From Gammaproteobacteria bacterium (lineage in GTDB: Bacteria > Pseudomonadota > Gammaproteobacteria > Poriferisulfidales > Poriferisulfidaceae): 57,328 nt of DNA. Within the stretch, counting starts at the first letter, position 1, and each line of letters begins with the position of its first letter. The translations under genes and the position numbers were made by a program. The stretch covers positions 1 to 57,328 of the forward strand of contig JAPOXW010000020.1 of NCBI GenBank assembly GCA_026706895.1. Direction: 5' to 3'. The notes beneath the pieces are model-generated. The model was given only the letters and a program-made list of their open reading frames with translations. It was not told the origin of the DNA and searched no databases. This document shows, in pieces, positions 20,214-31,558 of this stretch.

Positions 20214-20372
20214 CTACCGACGCAGCAGGGCCGTGGTTCCCGCAACCAGCACCACCAGCAGCAAGAGATAGCCGATCCCGTGGTCGTGGGCGGTTCCGGT
20301 GTCGTGACCGAACGCAGGCAGGGCGAATAGCAGAGCGGACAAGGGAACCACGGTTCGGTGCATGAGTTTCAC
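20214..20372 (-). CDS. Small exported His-rich membrane peptide at end of urease operon
   Basis: A 52-residue peptide: a signal-like N-terminus (VKLMHRTVVPLSALLFALPAFG), then GHDTGTAHDHG with three His, then one membrane helix (YLLLLVVLVAGTTALL) and RR. The GTG at 20372 has GGAG six bases upstream; an in-frame ATG nine bases later is an alternative. It is 64 nt after ureG on the same strand. The His-rich segment after a signal peptide recalls the N-terminus of HupE/UreJ nickel-related proteins, but the rest is missing. A nickel role is only an inference from position. Confidence 0.5.
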   Translation of the reverse strand: MKLMHRTVVPLSALLFALPAFGHDTGTAHDHGIGYLLLLVVLVAGTTALLRR

Positions 20373-20436
20373 GGGTTTCTCCAGATCAAAAGTTCTTCTC
20401 AATGGGATGACGTATCGGTTTCATCGCCGGTGGTTC

Positions 20437-21045
20437 CTATGCGGCAAACCCGCCGGAGGCCAGCACGAAATCCACGATCTCGCCGACCCCCTCCTGAGCC
20501 TTCAGGTTGCTGAACAGGAAAGGCCGCTCCCCGCGCATGCGGCGAGAGTCCCGCTCCATCACTTCGAGGCTGGCGCCGACCAGCGGCGCGAGGTCAGTCT
20601 TGTTGATGATCAGCAGGTCGGAGCGCGTGATGCCAGGTCCGCCCTTGCGCGGGATCTTGTCGCCGGCGGAGACGTCGATGACGTAGATGGTGAGATCGGC
20701 GAGCTCCGGGGAGAAGGTGGCGGCGAGATTATCGCCGCCGGACTCGATCAGCACGATGTCCAGGTCCGGGAAGCGCGCCACCATGTCGCCGACCGCCGCG
20801 AGATTCATGGAAGCGTCTTCGCGGATGGCCGTGTGCGGGCACCCGCCGGTTTCGACCCCGCGGATGCGCTCCGGCGCCAGCGCGCCCGAACGCGTCAGGA
20901 ACTGGGCATCTTCCTCGGTGTAGATGTCGTTGGTGATGGCCGCGATGTCGTAGTCATCGCGCAGTTGCTTGCACAGGGCGTCCATCAATGCGGTTTTGCC
21001 GGTGCCGACCGGGCCGCCGATGCCGACGCGGAAAGGCTTGCTCAT
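20437..21045 (-). CDS. ureG: Urease accessory GTPase UreG
   Basis: UreG is the SIMIBI GTPase that delivers nickel to apo-urease. The 202-residue length is normal. It shows the P-loop GPVGTGKT (11-18), the metal-binding ETGGCPH motif, the IESGGDN switch and the guanine-specificity NKTD. It starts inside the last codons of ureF (4-nt overlap), so it is coupled to the other accessory genes. Confidence 0.97.
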   Translation of the reverse strand: MSKPFRVGIGGPVGTGKTALMDALCKQLRDDYDIAAITNDIYTEEDAQFLTRSGALAPERIRGVETGGCPHTAIREDASMNLAAVGDMVARFPDLDIVLIESGGDNLAATFSPELADLTIYVIDVSAGDKIPRKGGPGITRSDLLIINKTDLAPLVGASLEVMERDSRRMRGERPFLFSNLKAQEGVGEIVDFVLASGGFAA

Positions 21046-21752
21046 GAGCGGAACAGGCGGGTGTACTGGGTTTCGTGGCGAGCGGAGGCCCAGTCCACCA
21101 TCAGGGCGGCCTGTCCGATGTCCTCCCGATCCCGTTCCAGGGCCTGTGCGACCGCATCCAGGATGACCGGTTCCAGGTCGGCCAGCGCCTGCTGGCCGTC
21201 ACTCTGTCCCAGGGGAATCAGCCGGATGCCGGCGGACACCAGGTTGGCGGCCAGCGCGTGGAGATAAGCGGCCAGCGCGGGTTCCAGCGGGATGTCCTGC
21301 GCTGCCGCCACGGCGCCGACGGCCACCGGGTAGACCATCGGCCGCTGCTGTTCCGCCGCCTTTTCTTGAGCCCAGTCGAGCCCGGCTGCCGGCCATGGGC
21401 GAGCGACCGCGGCCAGGAATGCCTGGCCCTGGTTCTCGGTCTCCTCGCCGAGTTCCCGGGTGGCGCGCATTGCGTCGCCGTGTTCCAGCACCCAGACAAA
21501 CAGGGCTTCGTCGCGGTTTCGGACCGCCTCATGAGCCGCACGGTGCAGATCCGCATCGACTCGCCCGGTTCCGGCCGCGATGACTTCGGACACCCAGTCG
21601 CGCAAAGTGTCCCGGTCGTGGATCAGGCCGGCATCCACCGCATATTCGATCCCGTGCGAATAGCTGTAGGCGCCGACCGGGAAAGAAGGGGACAGCCAGT
21701 TCATCAAGCGAACCAACTGCGTGCCGCCGACCGAGGCGCCGTCAGTGCTCAT
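21042..21752 (-). CDS. ureF: Urease accessory protein UreF
   Basis: UreF acts with UreD and UreG in the nickel-insertion complex. The 236-residue helical protein has the conserved motif [24 protein letters not shown] near its N-terminus, split by reading order only. ATG 21752 gives [17 protein letters not shown]; a slightly longer start at 21764 is possible. It overlaps the ureE tail by 11 nt and runs into ureG. Confidence 0.94.
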   Translation of the reverse strand: MSTDGASVGGTQLVRLMNWLSPSFPVGAYSYSHGIEYAVDAGLIHDRDTLRDWVSEVIAAGTGRVDADLHRAAHEAVRNRDEALFVWVLEHGDAMRATRELGEETENQGQAFLAAVARPWPAAGLDWAQEKAAEQQRPMVYPVAVGAVAAAQDIPLEPALAAYLHALAANLVSAGIRLIPLGQSDGQQALADLEPVILDAVAQALERDREDIGQAALMVDWASARHETQYTRLFRS

Positions 21753-22223
21753 GGGCGTGTGCATGGCTGTGATGTTCGTCTCCGCGCGAGGCGTAGGCGC
21801 CGGGCTCGGGGGAGAAGGGGGCCTGGTGGCAGTGAACCTGCGCACCCAGTTGGCGGGCCATCTCGACGATGACGTGGTCGTCCCGGATTCGCAAGGCGCC
21901 ATCCGGAAGAACCTGGATCGGGATGTGGCGATTGCCGATGTGCCAGGCGATCCGGGCGGTTTCGGAGAGTTCGCGGCAACTCAGGTCCGCGACTGGTTCC
22001 GCCGCTGCGACGACCCGCACGTACCCGCCGTCTTCCAGCACCAAGCCATCGCCTTCGCCAAGGCGCACAGCCTGGGGGAGGTCCAGGAGGAACGGATCCC
22101 CTTCGTCGGTGACGAGCCGGATCCGGCGGCGGTAGCGACCGTTGTAATCCAGGGTGACCGTGGCACGTTGCCGTTCGGCCGGCCACTCGTTTGCCGAGGC
22201 GACGGTGGTTGCGCGCGCCATCA

Positions 22224-22224
<1 letters not shown>
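21742..22224 (-). CDS. ureE: Urease nickel metallochaperone UreE
   Basis: UreE is the nickel-binding chaperone of urease maturation. The 160-residue protein has the two-domain UreE fold with GNRHIPIQV in the metal-binding domain. It ends in a His-rich tail ([12 protein letters not shown]), which binds extra nickel in family members. Two consecutive ATGs occur at 22224 and 22221; the first shares a base with the ureC stop (TGATG). Confidence 0.94.
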
Positions 22225-23933
<1,709 letters not shown>

Positions 23934-23936
23934 GGC

Positions 23937-24248
23937 TCAGTCCTTCAGGGGCCCGTTGACGGCGCTGTTGAAGCCGTACACCTGGCCCGCGCCGGCGTAG
24001 CGCACCAGGGTTACTTCCCGGCTCTGCCCCGGCTCGAAGCGCACGGCGGTGCCGGCCGGGATGTCGAGACGGTATCCGCGCGCGGCCTTGCGGTCGAAGT
24101 CGAGCGCCGAGTTGACTTCGAGGAAATGGTAGTGGGAGCCGACCTGCACGGGGCGGTCGCCGGTGTTGGCCACGGTCAGGGTGAGGGTCTGACGGTCCTC
24201 GTTGAGGGTCAGCGAGCCGTCGGCCGGGAGGATTTCGCCGGGGATCAT
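23937..24248 (-). CDS. ureB: Urease beta subunit UreB
   Basis: A 103-residue structural subunit of the urease (alpha-beta-gamma)3 complex. It begins [11 protein letters not shown] and carries the conserved [10 protein letters not shown] and [17 protein letters not shown] stretches. It lies between ureA and ureC with 3-nt spacers on each side. Confidence 0.97.
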   Translation of the reverse strand: MIPGEILPADGSLTLNEDRQTLTLTVANTGDRPVQVGSHYHFLEVNSALDFDRKAARGYRLDIPAGTAVRFEPGQSREVTLVRYAGAGQVYGFNSAVNGPLKD

Positions 24249-24251
24249 GCT

Positions 24252-24554
24252 TCAGCGGATCGGGTTGTGGACGGTGACCAGCTTGGTCCCGTCGGGGAAG
24301 GTCGCTTCGACCTGGATGTCGCGGATCATGTCCGCAACGCCGTCCATGACGTCGTCGCGGCCGAGCACCTTGGCGCCGTCGCGCATCAGTTCGGCAACGC
24401 TGCGCCCGTCGCGCGCGCCCTCGACCACGAAATCGCTGATCAGCGCAACGGCTTCCGGATGATTGAGCTTGACGCCCCGTGCCTGCCGGCGGCGCGCCAC
24501 CTCGGCGGCCATGGCGATGAGCAGCTTGTCTTTCTCGCGCGGCGTCAGGTTCAT
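24252..24554 (-). CDS. ureA: Urease gamma subunit UreA
   Basis: A 100-residue structural subunit starting [13 protein letters not shown]. It contains [15 protein letters not shown] and the C-terminal [12 protein letters not shown] typical of UreA. It is 13 nt after the ureD stop and 3 nt before ureB. Confidence 0.97.
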   Translation of the reverse strand: MNLTPREKDKLLIAMAAEVARRRQARGVKLNHPEAVALISDFVVEGARDGRSVAELMRDGAKVLGRDDVMDGVADMIRDIQVEATFPDGTKLVTVHNPIR

Positions 24555-24567
24555 GGCGTCCCCTCTG

Positions 24568-25404
24568 TCAAGCCTGCCACAATCTTGGCATTATAGGCGG
24601 ATAGCCGGCCAGATGGTGGCGAAACGCCGCCCAGAACCGGCCGTAGGCGTCGCGCAGTTGCAGGCTGTCCCGGCCGAGCCAGCGGATGACCAGGACTTTT
24701 CCCATGCAGCTTGCGGCCACCCGCAGGGAATCTTCCACGGTCTCGTCGATCAGGGTTCGGGCCGGATCGAGGTGCTCGCCGGCATCGCCGCCGACGTAGA
24801 GGATGCTGGCGCAGGCGCGCGCGCCGTCCAGGCCCGCAGGGGCGTCGCTGACGCGTTCGAACCCGGAATTCAGGTGCAGGGCGTCCGCCCAGGCCAGGCG
24901 GTCGTCCCAGTAGACCTCCCAGGCCTCGTGCAGCAAGCCCTGGCGCATGCGTTCGCCCATGGCGGTGCGCCCGAGCACGACCATTTCCCCGCACAGCATT
25001 CGCGCGCCGGGGACGGCCCGGATTTCGGTCGAGCGCCGCAGCCGCGACGAATCGAACAGGATGGTTTCCTGCGGAAGCCACTCCAGCCAGGAACCCGCTT
25101 CCGCCTGCAGCCGGATCTTGATGCGCGAATCCGCCCCGGTGGAGCGATAGATTTTTTCCGCCGCCTGTGCCAGCACTCGCCCGGCCGCCCCCTCGCCGCT
25201 CGAGACGCGGATCTGGAGCCGGTCGCCCCCGACCAGCCCTCCGGACGTGGTGACCAGGACGCCGGTGAGCGGCTCGCCCTTCATGTGACGGGGAAACAGC
25301 AGGCGCAGCGGGTCGTGCTGGTACAGTTCGCCGATCGCCGTGCCGCCGCGGGCCGCCTCGAAGCTCAGGGTGGCGGATCCATCGGTGACGGGGGAGGGGT
25401 TCAT
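24568..25404 (-). CDS. ureD: Urease accessory protein UreD
   Basis: A 278-residue scaffold of the urease activation complex that binds apo-urease and recruits UreF and UreG. It contains [27 protein letters not shown] and [14 protein letters not shown], both characteristic (the first longer than quoted elsewhere as one motif block of the family). ATG 25404 overlaps the urtE stop (ATGA), which fuses the urea transporter and urease units into one operon. Confidence 0.95.
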   Translation of the reverse strand: MNPSPVTDGSATLSFEAARGGTAIGELYQHDPLRLLFPRHMKGEPLTGVLVTTSGGLVGGDRLQIRVSSGEGAAGRVLAQAAEKIYRSTGADSRIKIRLQAEAGSWLEWLPQETILFDSSRLRRSTEIRAVPGARMLCGEMVVLGRTAMGERMRQGLLHEAWEVYWDDRLAWADALHLNSGFERVSDAPAGLDGARACASILYVGGDAGEHLDPARTLIDETVEDSLRVAASCMGKVLVIRWLGRDSLQLRDAYGRFWAAFRHHLAGYPPIMPRLWQA

Positions 25405-26096
25405 ACGGTGAGGTGTCGGCGGATTTCGGCTTCTTCGAAGTCGCCGATCGGGCCGGACAGCAGGATGCGCCCGCGGTCCATGACCGCGACGTCGTCGGCC
25501 AGGTCGCAGGCCAGTTCGTAGTACTGCTCGACCAGCAGCACGGCCATGTCGCCGCGTTTGCCGAGCAGCCGGATGACCTTTTCGATGTCCTTGATGATCG
25601 AGGGCTGGATGCCCTCGGTGGGCTCGTCCAGCAGCAGCAGGCGGGGACGGGTGACCAGTGCGCGTCCGATCGCGAGCTGCTGTTGCTGGCCGCCGGACAG
25701 GTCGCCGCCGCGCCGGCCCATCATGTCGGCCAGGACCGGGAACAGTTCGAATACTTCCGGCGGGACGCGCGCATCGCTGCGCGGCAGGCAGTTGAAGCCC
25801 GTCATCAGGTTTTCTTCGACTGTCAGGCGGGGGAAGATGTCCCGTCCCTGCGGCACGTAGGCGATGCCGCGGTGGGCGCGGCTGTGCGCGGGCAGGTGGG
25901 TGATGTCCTCGCCATCCCACAGGATCTGGCCGCTGCGCACCGGGGTCTGCCCGGTTAGCCCGCGCAGGAAGCTGGTCTTGCCGACGCCGTTGCGCCCGAG
26001 CAGGCAGGTGATGCGGCCCCGTTCGGCGGCGATGTGCGCATCGCGCAGGATGTGGCTCGCGCCGTAGTACAGGTTGATGCCGGTCGCGGACAGCAT
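25401..26096 (-). CDS. urtE: Urea ABC transporter ATP-binding protein UrtE
   Basis: A 231-residue LivF-like ATPase. It has Walker A GRNGVGKT, signature LSGGQQQQ, Walker B LLLLDEPTEGIQP and the UrtE-like IKDIEKVIRLL. It pairs with UrtD to power high-affinity urea uptake. It starts 1 nt after urtD and its stop overlaps ureD. Confidence 0.96.
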   Translation of the reverse strand: MLSATGINLYYGASHILRDAHIAAERGRITCLLGRNGVGKTSFLRGLTGQTPVRSGQILWDGEDITHLPAHSRAHRGIAYVPQGRDIFPRLTVEENLMTGFNCLPRSDARVPPEVFELFPVLADMMGRRGGDLSGGQQQQLAIGRALVTRPRLLLLDEPTEGIQPSIIKDIEKVIRLLGKRGDMAVLLVEQYYELACDLADDVAVMDRGRILLSGPIGDFEEAEIRRHLTV

Positions 26097-26097
26097 G

Positions 26098-26886
26098 CTA
26101 TCGCCCCAGGTAGACCTCGATCACGCGGGGGTCCGACTGGATCGCGTCCATCGGCCCTTCGGCGATGACCTGGCCCTCGTCGAGCACCGTGATCCGGCAG
26201 TCCAGGTCGCGCACGAAGTTCATGTCGTGCTCCACCACGACCAGCGAGTGCGTACTCGAGATTTCGTGCAGCAGTTCCACGGTCTGTTCGGTTTCCGCAT
26301 CCGTCATCCCGGCCACCGGCTCGTCCAGCAGCATTAAATCAGGTTCCTGCACCAGCAACATGCCGATCTCAAGCCACTGCTTCTGCCCGTGCGACAGGGA
26401 ACCCGCCGCCCGGTCGCGCTGCGCAGTCAGCCGGATGGTCTCGAGGGCCTGCTTGATGCGCTCGGTCTGTTCGGCGCTGATGCCGGAGAACAGCACGGTC
26501 AGGATGCGGCGATCAGCCTTCAGGGCGAGCGACAGGTTCTCGAACACGGTCAGGTTCTCGAACACGGTCGGCTTCTGGAACTTGCGGCCGATGCCGAGAT
26601 TGGCGATCTCCGTTTCGTTGAGCGCGGTCAGGTCGATGCGGTCGGCGAACAGCACTTCGCCCTGGTCCGGCCGGGTGCGGCCCGTGACCACGTCCATCAT
26701 GGTGGTCTTGCCGGCCCCGTTGGGGCCGATGATGGCGCGCATCTCGCCGCGGTCGATGATCAGGCTCAGGGAGTTGAGCGCCTGGAAGCCGTCGAAGCTG
26801 ACCGAGACGCCGTCCAGGTAGAGCAGGGTCTCCGGCGCGATGTGATGCGGCTCGGGGAGGCTGGGGGAGGAATCAGGCAGAGACAT
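26098..26886 (-). CDS. urtD: Urea ABC transporter ATP-binding protein UrtD
   Basis: A 262-residue LivG-like ATPase: Walker A GPNGAGKT, signature LSHGQKQWLEIG, Walker B LMLLDEPVAGMTD. KPTVFENLTVFENL contains an in-frame six-residue near-repeat (TVFENL). The start lies 14 nt inside the urtC 3' end, consistent with coupling. Confidence 0.96.
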   Translation of the reverse strand: MSLPDSSPSLPEPHHIAPETLLYLDGVSVSFDGFQALNSLSLIIDRGEMRAIIGPNGAGKTTMMDVVTGRTRPDQGEVLFADRIDLTALNETEIANLGIGRKFQKPTVFENLTVFENLSLALKADRRILTVLFSGISAEQTERIKQALETIRLTAQRDRAAGSLSHGQKQWLEIGMLLVQEPDLMLLDEPVAGMTDAETEQTVELLHEISSTHSLVVVEHDMNFVRDLDCRITVLDEGQVIAEGPMDAIQSDPRVIEVYLGR

Positions 26887-28015
26887 GGGAATCCGAGTGT
26901 GAAGCCTTCGAGATGGCGCGGCGTTCGCGCCACTGCCGGACCACGCCGACCAGCCCGCGCGGCATCAGCAGGGTGACCAGGATGAACAGGGCGCCGAGGA
27001 AGAACAGCCAGATCTCCGGCGCGATGCCGGTCAGCAGGCTCTTTGCGCCGTTGACGGCGACCGCGCCCGCGGCGGCGCCGAACAGGGTGCCGCGGCCTCC
27101 GACTGCGACCCAGATCGCCACCTCGATCGACTTGGCCGGGGTGAACTCCCCGGGGTTGATGATGCCGACCTGCGGCACGTACAGCGCCCCGGCGATGCCG
27201 GCCAGCACGGCCGACAGGGTGAAGACGAACAATTTGGCGCGGGTCACCGAGTAGCCCAGGAAGCGCACGCGGCTTTCGGCATCGCGCACCGCGATCAGCA
27301 CCCGACCGAGCTTCGAGGTGACCACGTAGCGGCACAGCAGGTAGACAAGGCCGAGCATCAGCGCCGAGATGACGTACAGCCCGACCTTGGTGGTGGAGGC
27401 CGACAGGTCGAAGCCGAGCAGGTCCTTGAAGTCGGTCAGCCCGTTGTTCCCGCCGAAGCCCATCTCGTTGCGGAAGAACGCCAGCATCATGGCGAACACC
27501 ATGGCCTGGCTGATGATGGAGAAATAGACGCCGGTGATGCGCGAGCGGAAGGCGAGCCAGCCGAACACGAACGCCAGTGCGCCGGGAACCAGCATGGCCA
27601 TCAGCACGGCGAAGGCGAAGCTGTCGAACCCGTACCAGTACCAGGGCAACTCCTTCCAGTTCAGGAACACCATGAAGTCGGGCAACTCCGGATGGCCGTA
27701 CACGCCGCGCTCGCCGATCTGGCGCATCAGGTACATGCCCATGGCGTAGCCGCCGAGCCCGAAGAACGCGCCGTGGCCCAGGCTCAGGATCCCGGCGTAG
27801 CCCCAGATCAGGTCCAGCGCCAGCGCCAGCATCGCGAAGCACAGGAACTTGCCGAGCGTCGTGACCCAGAAAGTCGGCACGTGCAGCCAGGTGTCTTCCG
27901 GCACGGCCAGGTTCAGCACGGGCACGACCGCCATCAACACGGCGGCGAGGCCCATGAACACGGTCCAGCCGCGGCGTGATTCCAGGGCGAACAGGCGCGA
28001 AGAGAGCGGGCCCAC
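26873..28015 (-). CDS. urtC: Urea ABC transporter permease UrtC
   Basis: A 380-residue LivM-like permease with about ten hydrophobic segments and the motif DLIWGYAGILSLGHGAFFGLGGYAMGMYL, a UrtC hallmark (given here in part: SLGHGAFFGLGGYAMG). The GTG at 28015, 2 nt after the urtB stop, keeps the basic SRRGW segment before the first helix; ATG 27955 is an alternative start that would shorten that end. Confidence 0.92.
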   Translation of the reverse strand: MGPLSSRLFALESRRGWTVFMGLAAVLMAVVPVLNLAVPEDTWLHVPTFWVTTLGKFLCFAMLALALDLIWGYAGILSLGHGAFFGLGGYAMGMYLMRQIGERGVYGHPELPDFMVFLNWKELPWYWYGFDSFAFAVLMAMLVPGALAFVFGWLAFRSRITGVYFSIISQAMVFAMMLAFFRNEMGFGGNNGLTDFKDLLGFDLSASTTKVGLYVISALMLGLVYLLCRYVVTSKLGRVLIAVRDAESRVRFLGYSVTRAKLFVFTLSAVLAGIAGALYVPQVGIINPGEFTPAKSIEVAIWVAVGGRGTLFGAAAGAVAVNGAKSLLTGIAPEIWLFFLGALFILVTLLMPRGLVGVVRQWRERRAISKASHSDSHVSA

Positions 28016-28017
28016 GG

Positions 28018-29676
28018 CTAGTCTCCGGCGGCGCGGCCCTTCAGCGCGAACAGGCCGCGCGGGCGCATCTGGATGAACAGGATGATGAAGACCAGAACGA
28101 CGATCTTGCCGAGGATGGCCCCGGAGACGGGCTCCAGGAACTTGTTGACGATGCCGAGGCTGAAGGCGCCGACGATGGTGCCCCACAGGCTGCCGACGCC
28201 GCCGAACACCACCACCATGAAGCTGTCGACGATGAAGTTCTGGCCCAGGTTCGGGCTGACGTTGGAGATCTGGCTCAGCGCCATGCCGGCGACGCCGGCG
28301 ATGCCGGACCCGAGCGCGAAGGTCAGGGCGTCGACCTGCCCGGTGCGGATGCCCATGGATGCGGCCATCGAGCGGTTCTGGGTGACCGCGCGCATGTTCA
28401 GGCCGAAGCGCGAATAGCGGATGAATGCGGCCAATGCCGCGACGACCGCCAGGCTGAACAGGATGATGCACAGGCGGTTGAGGGTGACCGTCACGCCGCC
28501 GGCGATCTCGATGGCGCCGGAAATCCATTCGGGATTGGCGACCTCCCGGTTGTTGGCGCCGAAAATCGAACGCACCAACTGCTGCAGGATAAGGCTGATG
28601 CCCCAGGTGGCGAGCAGGGTCTCAAGCGGTCGCCCGTACAGAAAGCGAATCACCCCTCGTTCGATCAGCACGCCCATGGAGGCGGACATCAGGAAGGCGA
28701 CGGGCAGGGCGGCGAGCAGGTAGAAGCCGAACAGCTCCGGCGGGACCACGCTGCGGAAGATCTCCTGCACCATGAACGCGGAGTAGGCGCCCAGCATGAT
28801 CATTTCGCCGTGCGCCATGTTGATCACGCCCATCACGCCGAAGGTGATCGCCAGCCCGATCGCGGCCAGCAGCAGCACCGAGCCGAGGCTGATGCCGAAC
28901 AGCAGGTTCTCGGCGATGCCGAACAGCCACAGCTTCCGGTCGATGGTTTCGATCGCGCCGTGCAGGGCGTCGCGGATCTCAAGGTTCGGTTCGGCATCCG
29001 TCTGCAGACGGTGCTCCAGCAGCGAGCGGATGTCCGGATCGGAGGTCTCGGCCAGGGTGGTGGTGGCCGCCAGGCGCAGGGCCGGGTCGTCCGCCTCCAG
29101 CTCCAGCACGGCGATGCCGACTTCCAGCTTGGCCCGGACCGCGTCGTCGGTTTCCCGGTCCCGCGCCTGGCGGAACAGGGGCAGGACCTGGGGATTGGGG
29201 TTCTTGATCAGGTTGTCCGCGGCTTTGACTCGTCGGTCGGGATCGTCGCTGAACAGCGCCAACCGGCCGGTGACGCCGCGAATCAATCGGCGCAGCCGGT
29301 TGTTGACCTTGATTTTCTTTAATTCCTTTTTGCCGGCCTCGGGTTCAGGCCGCCCACTGATTGCATCCTGAATGAGGTACTTTTTCCCGGAACGTTCTGC
29401 AATGACGATCCGGCCGTCTTTGCGCACGTACAGCCGGCCCTTGGCGAGCGATTCCAGCACTTCGAGGATGCGGGGGTTGTCGAGGGCTCCCAGATGCTCG
29501 ATAGCCTGGGCTTTCTGCTGGAATTTTTGGGTGTCGAGGGCCTGCAGCGCCGCGTGGAAGTCGGCCTCGGACGGCTCGCTTGCGACCGGCGCCGTGGCGA
29601 ACAGCAGGGCCGCGCCAAGCGCGGCGGCTCCGAGGGTTCGGTTCCCGGACAGATCGCGGCTTTTCCGATCGATCAT
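28018..29676 (-). CDS. urtB: Urea ABC transporter permease UrtB
   Basis: A 552-residue protein. A signal-like N-terminus and ~240-residue soluble helical domain (HEAT-like repeats, for example ADNLIKNPNPQVLPLFRQA) precede a LivH-like permease of ~300 residues. The permease carries GVMGVINMAHGEMIMLGAYS and FGGVGSLWGTIVGAF. The long periplasmic N-terminal domain is normal for UrtB and absent from branched-chain amino-acid LivH. Second gene of the operon, 81 nt after urtA. Confidence 0.95.
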   Translation of the reverse strand: MIDRKSRDLSGNRTLGAAALGAALLFATAPVASEPSEADFHAALQALDTQKFQQKAQAIEHLGALDNPRILEVLESLAKGRLYVRKDGRIVIAERSGKKYLIQDAISGRPEPEAGKKELKKIKVNNRLRRLIRGVTGRLALFSDDPDRRVKAADNLIKNPNPQVLPLFRQARDRETDDAVRAKLEVGIAVLELEADDPALRLAATTTLAETSDPDIRSLLEHRLQTDAEPNLEIRDALHGAIETIDRKLWLFGIAENLLFGISLGSVLLLAAIGLAITFGVMGVINMAHGEMIMLGAYSAFMVQEIFRSVVPPELFGFYLLAALPVAFLMSASMGVLIERGVIRFLYGRPLETLLATWGISLILQQLVRSIFGANNREVANPEWISGAIEIAGGVTVTLNRLCIILFSLAVVAALAAFIRYSRFGLNMRAVTQNRSMAASMGIRTGQVDALTFALGSGIAGVAGMALSQISNVSPNLGQNFIVDSFMVVVFGGVGSLWGTIVGAFSLGIVNKFLEPVSGAILGKIVVLVFIILFIQMRPRGLFALKGRAAGD

Positions 29677-29757
29677 TGACGTGATGCCCGATTGTATTAT
29701 CCGCCATCGCGGATTTCGGCCAGGCCGGCGGCGGGCCGCCGGCCTGTGCCGGAGAGG

Positions 29758-31032
29758 TTACGAGCTAGGCTTCTCGCAGTTGCCGCAAGAGAACGGCTCG
29801 GTCCAGTCGGACATCAGCTTGGCGCTTTCCGGGATGAAGTCGGACCAGGCGTCGCCTGGGACCACGCCGTCAGTTTCCCAGACCACGTCGAACTGCCCGT
29901 CGTCCTGGATCTCGCCGATCAGCACCGGCTTCGACAGGTGGTGGTTGACGTTCATGACTGCCGTGCCGCCGGTCAGGTTCGGGGCGGTCTGGCCGTACAT
30001 GGCGGTGCGCACCGCGTCGATGTCGGTGGTGCCGGCCTTCTCAACCGCCTGCACCCACATCTGGAAGCCGATGTAGTGAGCCTCCATCGGGTCGTTGAAC
30101 ACGCGGTCCTCGTTGCCGATGAACTCATGCCATTTTTCGATGACCTCGGAGTTCTTGTCGCTCTCGACGCTCATGAAGTAGTTCCAGGCGGCCAGGTGCC
30201 CGACCAGCGGGCCGGTGTCGATGCCGGCGAGCTCTTCCTCGCCGACCGAGAAGGCCACGACCGGAATGTCTTCAGCCGCGATGCCCTGGTTGCCGAGCTC
30301 CTTGTAGAACGGCACGTTGGCGTCGCCATTGATGGTCGACACCACGGCAGTCTTCTTGCCGGCCGAAGCGAACTTCTTGATGTCCGACACGATCGTCTGC
30401 CAGTCGGAGTGCCCGAACGGCGTGTAGTTGATCATGATGTCCTCTTCCGCCACGCCCTTGGCCTTGAGGAAAGCCTCAAGGATCTTGTTGGTGGTACGCG
30501 GATAGACATAGTCGGTGCCGGCCAGAACCCAGCGTTCGACGGATCCGCCTTCCTCGCTCATCAAGTACTCCACTGCCGGGATCGCCTGCTGATTCGGCGC
30601 GGCGCCGGTGTAGAAGATGTTGCGGGAAGACTCCTCGCCTTCATACTGGACTGGATAGAACAGCATGCCGTTGAGCTCCTCGAAGACCGGAAGCACGGAC
30701 TTGCGGGACACCGAAGTCCAGCAGCCGAACACGACGTCGACTTCGTGCTGCTCGATCAATTCACGAGCCTTTTCTGCGAACAGCGGCCAGTCCGAGGCAG
30801 GGTCGACGACCACCGCTTCGAGTTTCCGGCCGAGCACGCCACCCTTGGCGTTCTGCTCGCTGATCAGGAACTCCATCACGTCCTTCAGCGCGGTTTCGCT
30901 GATGGCCATGGTTCCGGATAGGGAGTGCAGGACTCCGACCTTGATCGGTTCGTCAGCCCGCACGCCCTCTGAAGCTGCGAACACGCCTGCAAATAGGCAC
31001 GCTGCAGCCATAAGCTTGCTAACAGTTTTCAT
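29758..31032 (-). CDS. urtA: Urea ABC transporter substrate-binding protein UrtA
   Basis: A 424-residue periplasmic urea receptor. The signal peptide MKTVSKLMAAACLFAGVFAAS ends near VRA-DEP. The mature start IKVGVLHSLSGTMAISET is the UrtA signature, followed by VDPASDWPLFAEKARELI and FGCWTSVSRKSVLPVFE. ATG 31032 has AGGGGA eight bases upstream. It leads the urt-ure operon; the ~180 bp upstream contain two hairpins. Confidence 0.96.
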   Translation of the reverse strand: MKTVSKLMAAACLFAGVFAASEGVRADEPIKVGVLHSLSGTMAISETALKDVMEFLISEQNAKGGVLGRKLEAVVVDPASDWPLFAEKARELIEQHEVDVVFGCWTSVSRKSVLPVFEELNGMLFYPVQYEGEESSRNIFYTGAAPNQQAIPAVEYLMSEEGGSVERWVLAGTDYVYPRTTNKILEAFLKAKGVAEEDIMINYTPFGHSDWQTIVSDIKKFASAGKKTAVVSTINGDANVPFYKELGNQGIAAEDIPVVAFSVGEEELAGIDTGPLVGHLAAWNYFMSVESDKNSEVIEKWHEFIGNEDRVFNDPMEAHYIGFQMWVQAVEKAGTTDIDAVRTAMYGQTAPNLTGGTAVMNVNHHLSKPVLIGEIQDDGQFDVVWETDGVVPGDAWSDFIPESAKLMSDWTEPFSCGNCEKPSS

Positions 31033-31054
31033 AATTTCCCCTGTTGTGCTTGTT

Positions 31055-31100
31055 AAAAAAGCAAGAGATGCTTTCCGGGTCCGGGAGCCCATCCCGGCCC
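31055..31100 (-). promoter_or_regulatory. Structured leader upstream of urtA
   Basis: Reading toward urtA, a stable hairpin (CGGGA/TCCCG with flanking pairs, 31100-31077) is followed by AAGCA/TGCTT (31073-31059) running into a T-rich tract. The second looks like a weak terminator inside the leader. It may be attenuation or chance; no known riboswitch core was recognised. Confidence 0.35.
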
Positions 31101-31213
31101 GGGGAGACTGATTGAAAATCAGAATGCCCTCTTGCGGGCTATTTTAGCACGGAGCGAAAGTGCGTGGTCGCGGGTGGAGGAGAGATTGCGGCGCGCCGCC
31201 GGGTGAAACCCGG

Positions 31214-31558
31214 TCAGCGCTCCGTGATCGGGGTCAGCACCTCGCGGAAGAAGGGTAGCCAGGACGCAAGCAGCCCCAGCACGAAAACCACTTCGACGAG
31301 CAGCACTCGCCGCCAGCGTGTCCGCGCCTCGGGTTGCGCGTCGGCAAGGCGGACCGACGACATCAGGATGTCGAACAGCAGCACGAAGAACACCAGCGGG
31401 GCTGCCGCTGGCAGGACAAGGGTGCGGATCAGGGTCAAGCCGTGCAGGCTCAGCGGCACGCCCGGGTCGGTCGCGAACAATGCCAGGGCGCCGGCCATCG
31501 TCAGCAGCGCCACGCGCAGGACGCCCAGTTCGGCGAAAAGCGCGCGGGCCGGAATCAT
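31214..31558 (-). CDS. Small integral membrane protein coupled to sat
   Basis: A 114-residue protein with three hydrophobic helices (about 13-30, 42-66 and 86-103) and a basic loop (ARTRWRR). Its ATG overlaps the sat stop codon (ATGA), so it is translated with ATP sulfurylase. No known family was recognised. A role in sulfate or sulfite handling at the membrane is inferred only from coupling. About 180 bp between its end and urtA hold the urt leader and no other gene. Confidence 0.72.
   Translation of the reverse strand: MIPARALFAELGVLRVALLTMAGALALFATDPGVPLSLHGLTLIRTLVLPAAAPLVFFVLLFDILMSSVRLADAQPEARTRWRRVLLVEVVFVLGLLASWLPFFREVLTPITER

Noticed and set aside
26500-26600. Near-tandem repeat TVFENL in urtD as a recent duplication
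   Set aside because: A similar doubled motif after FQKPTVFE is usual at this position in UrtD/LivG-type ATPases as far as I recall, so it is probably ancestral.
31033-31213. Guanidine-I (ykkC) riboswitch upstream of urtA
   Set aside because: The conserved core sequences of that class were not found; only generic hairpins are visible.
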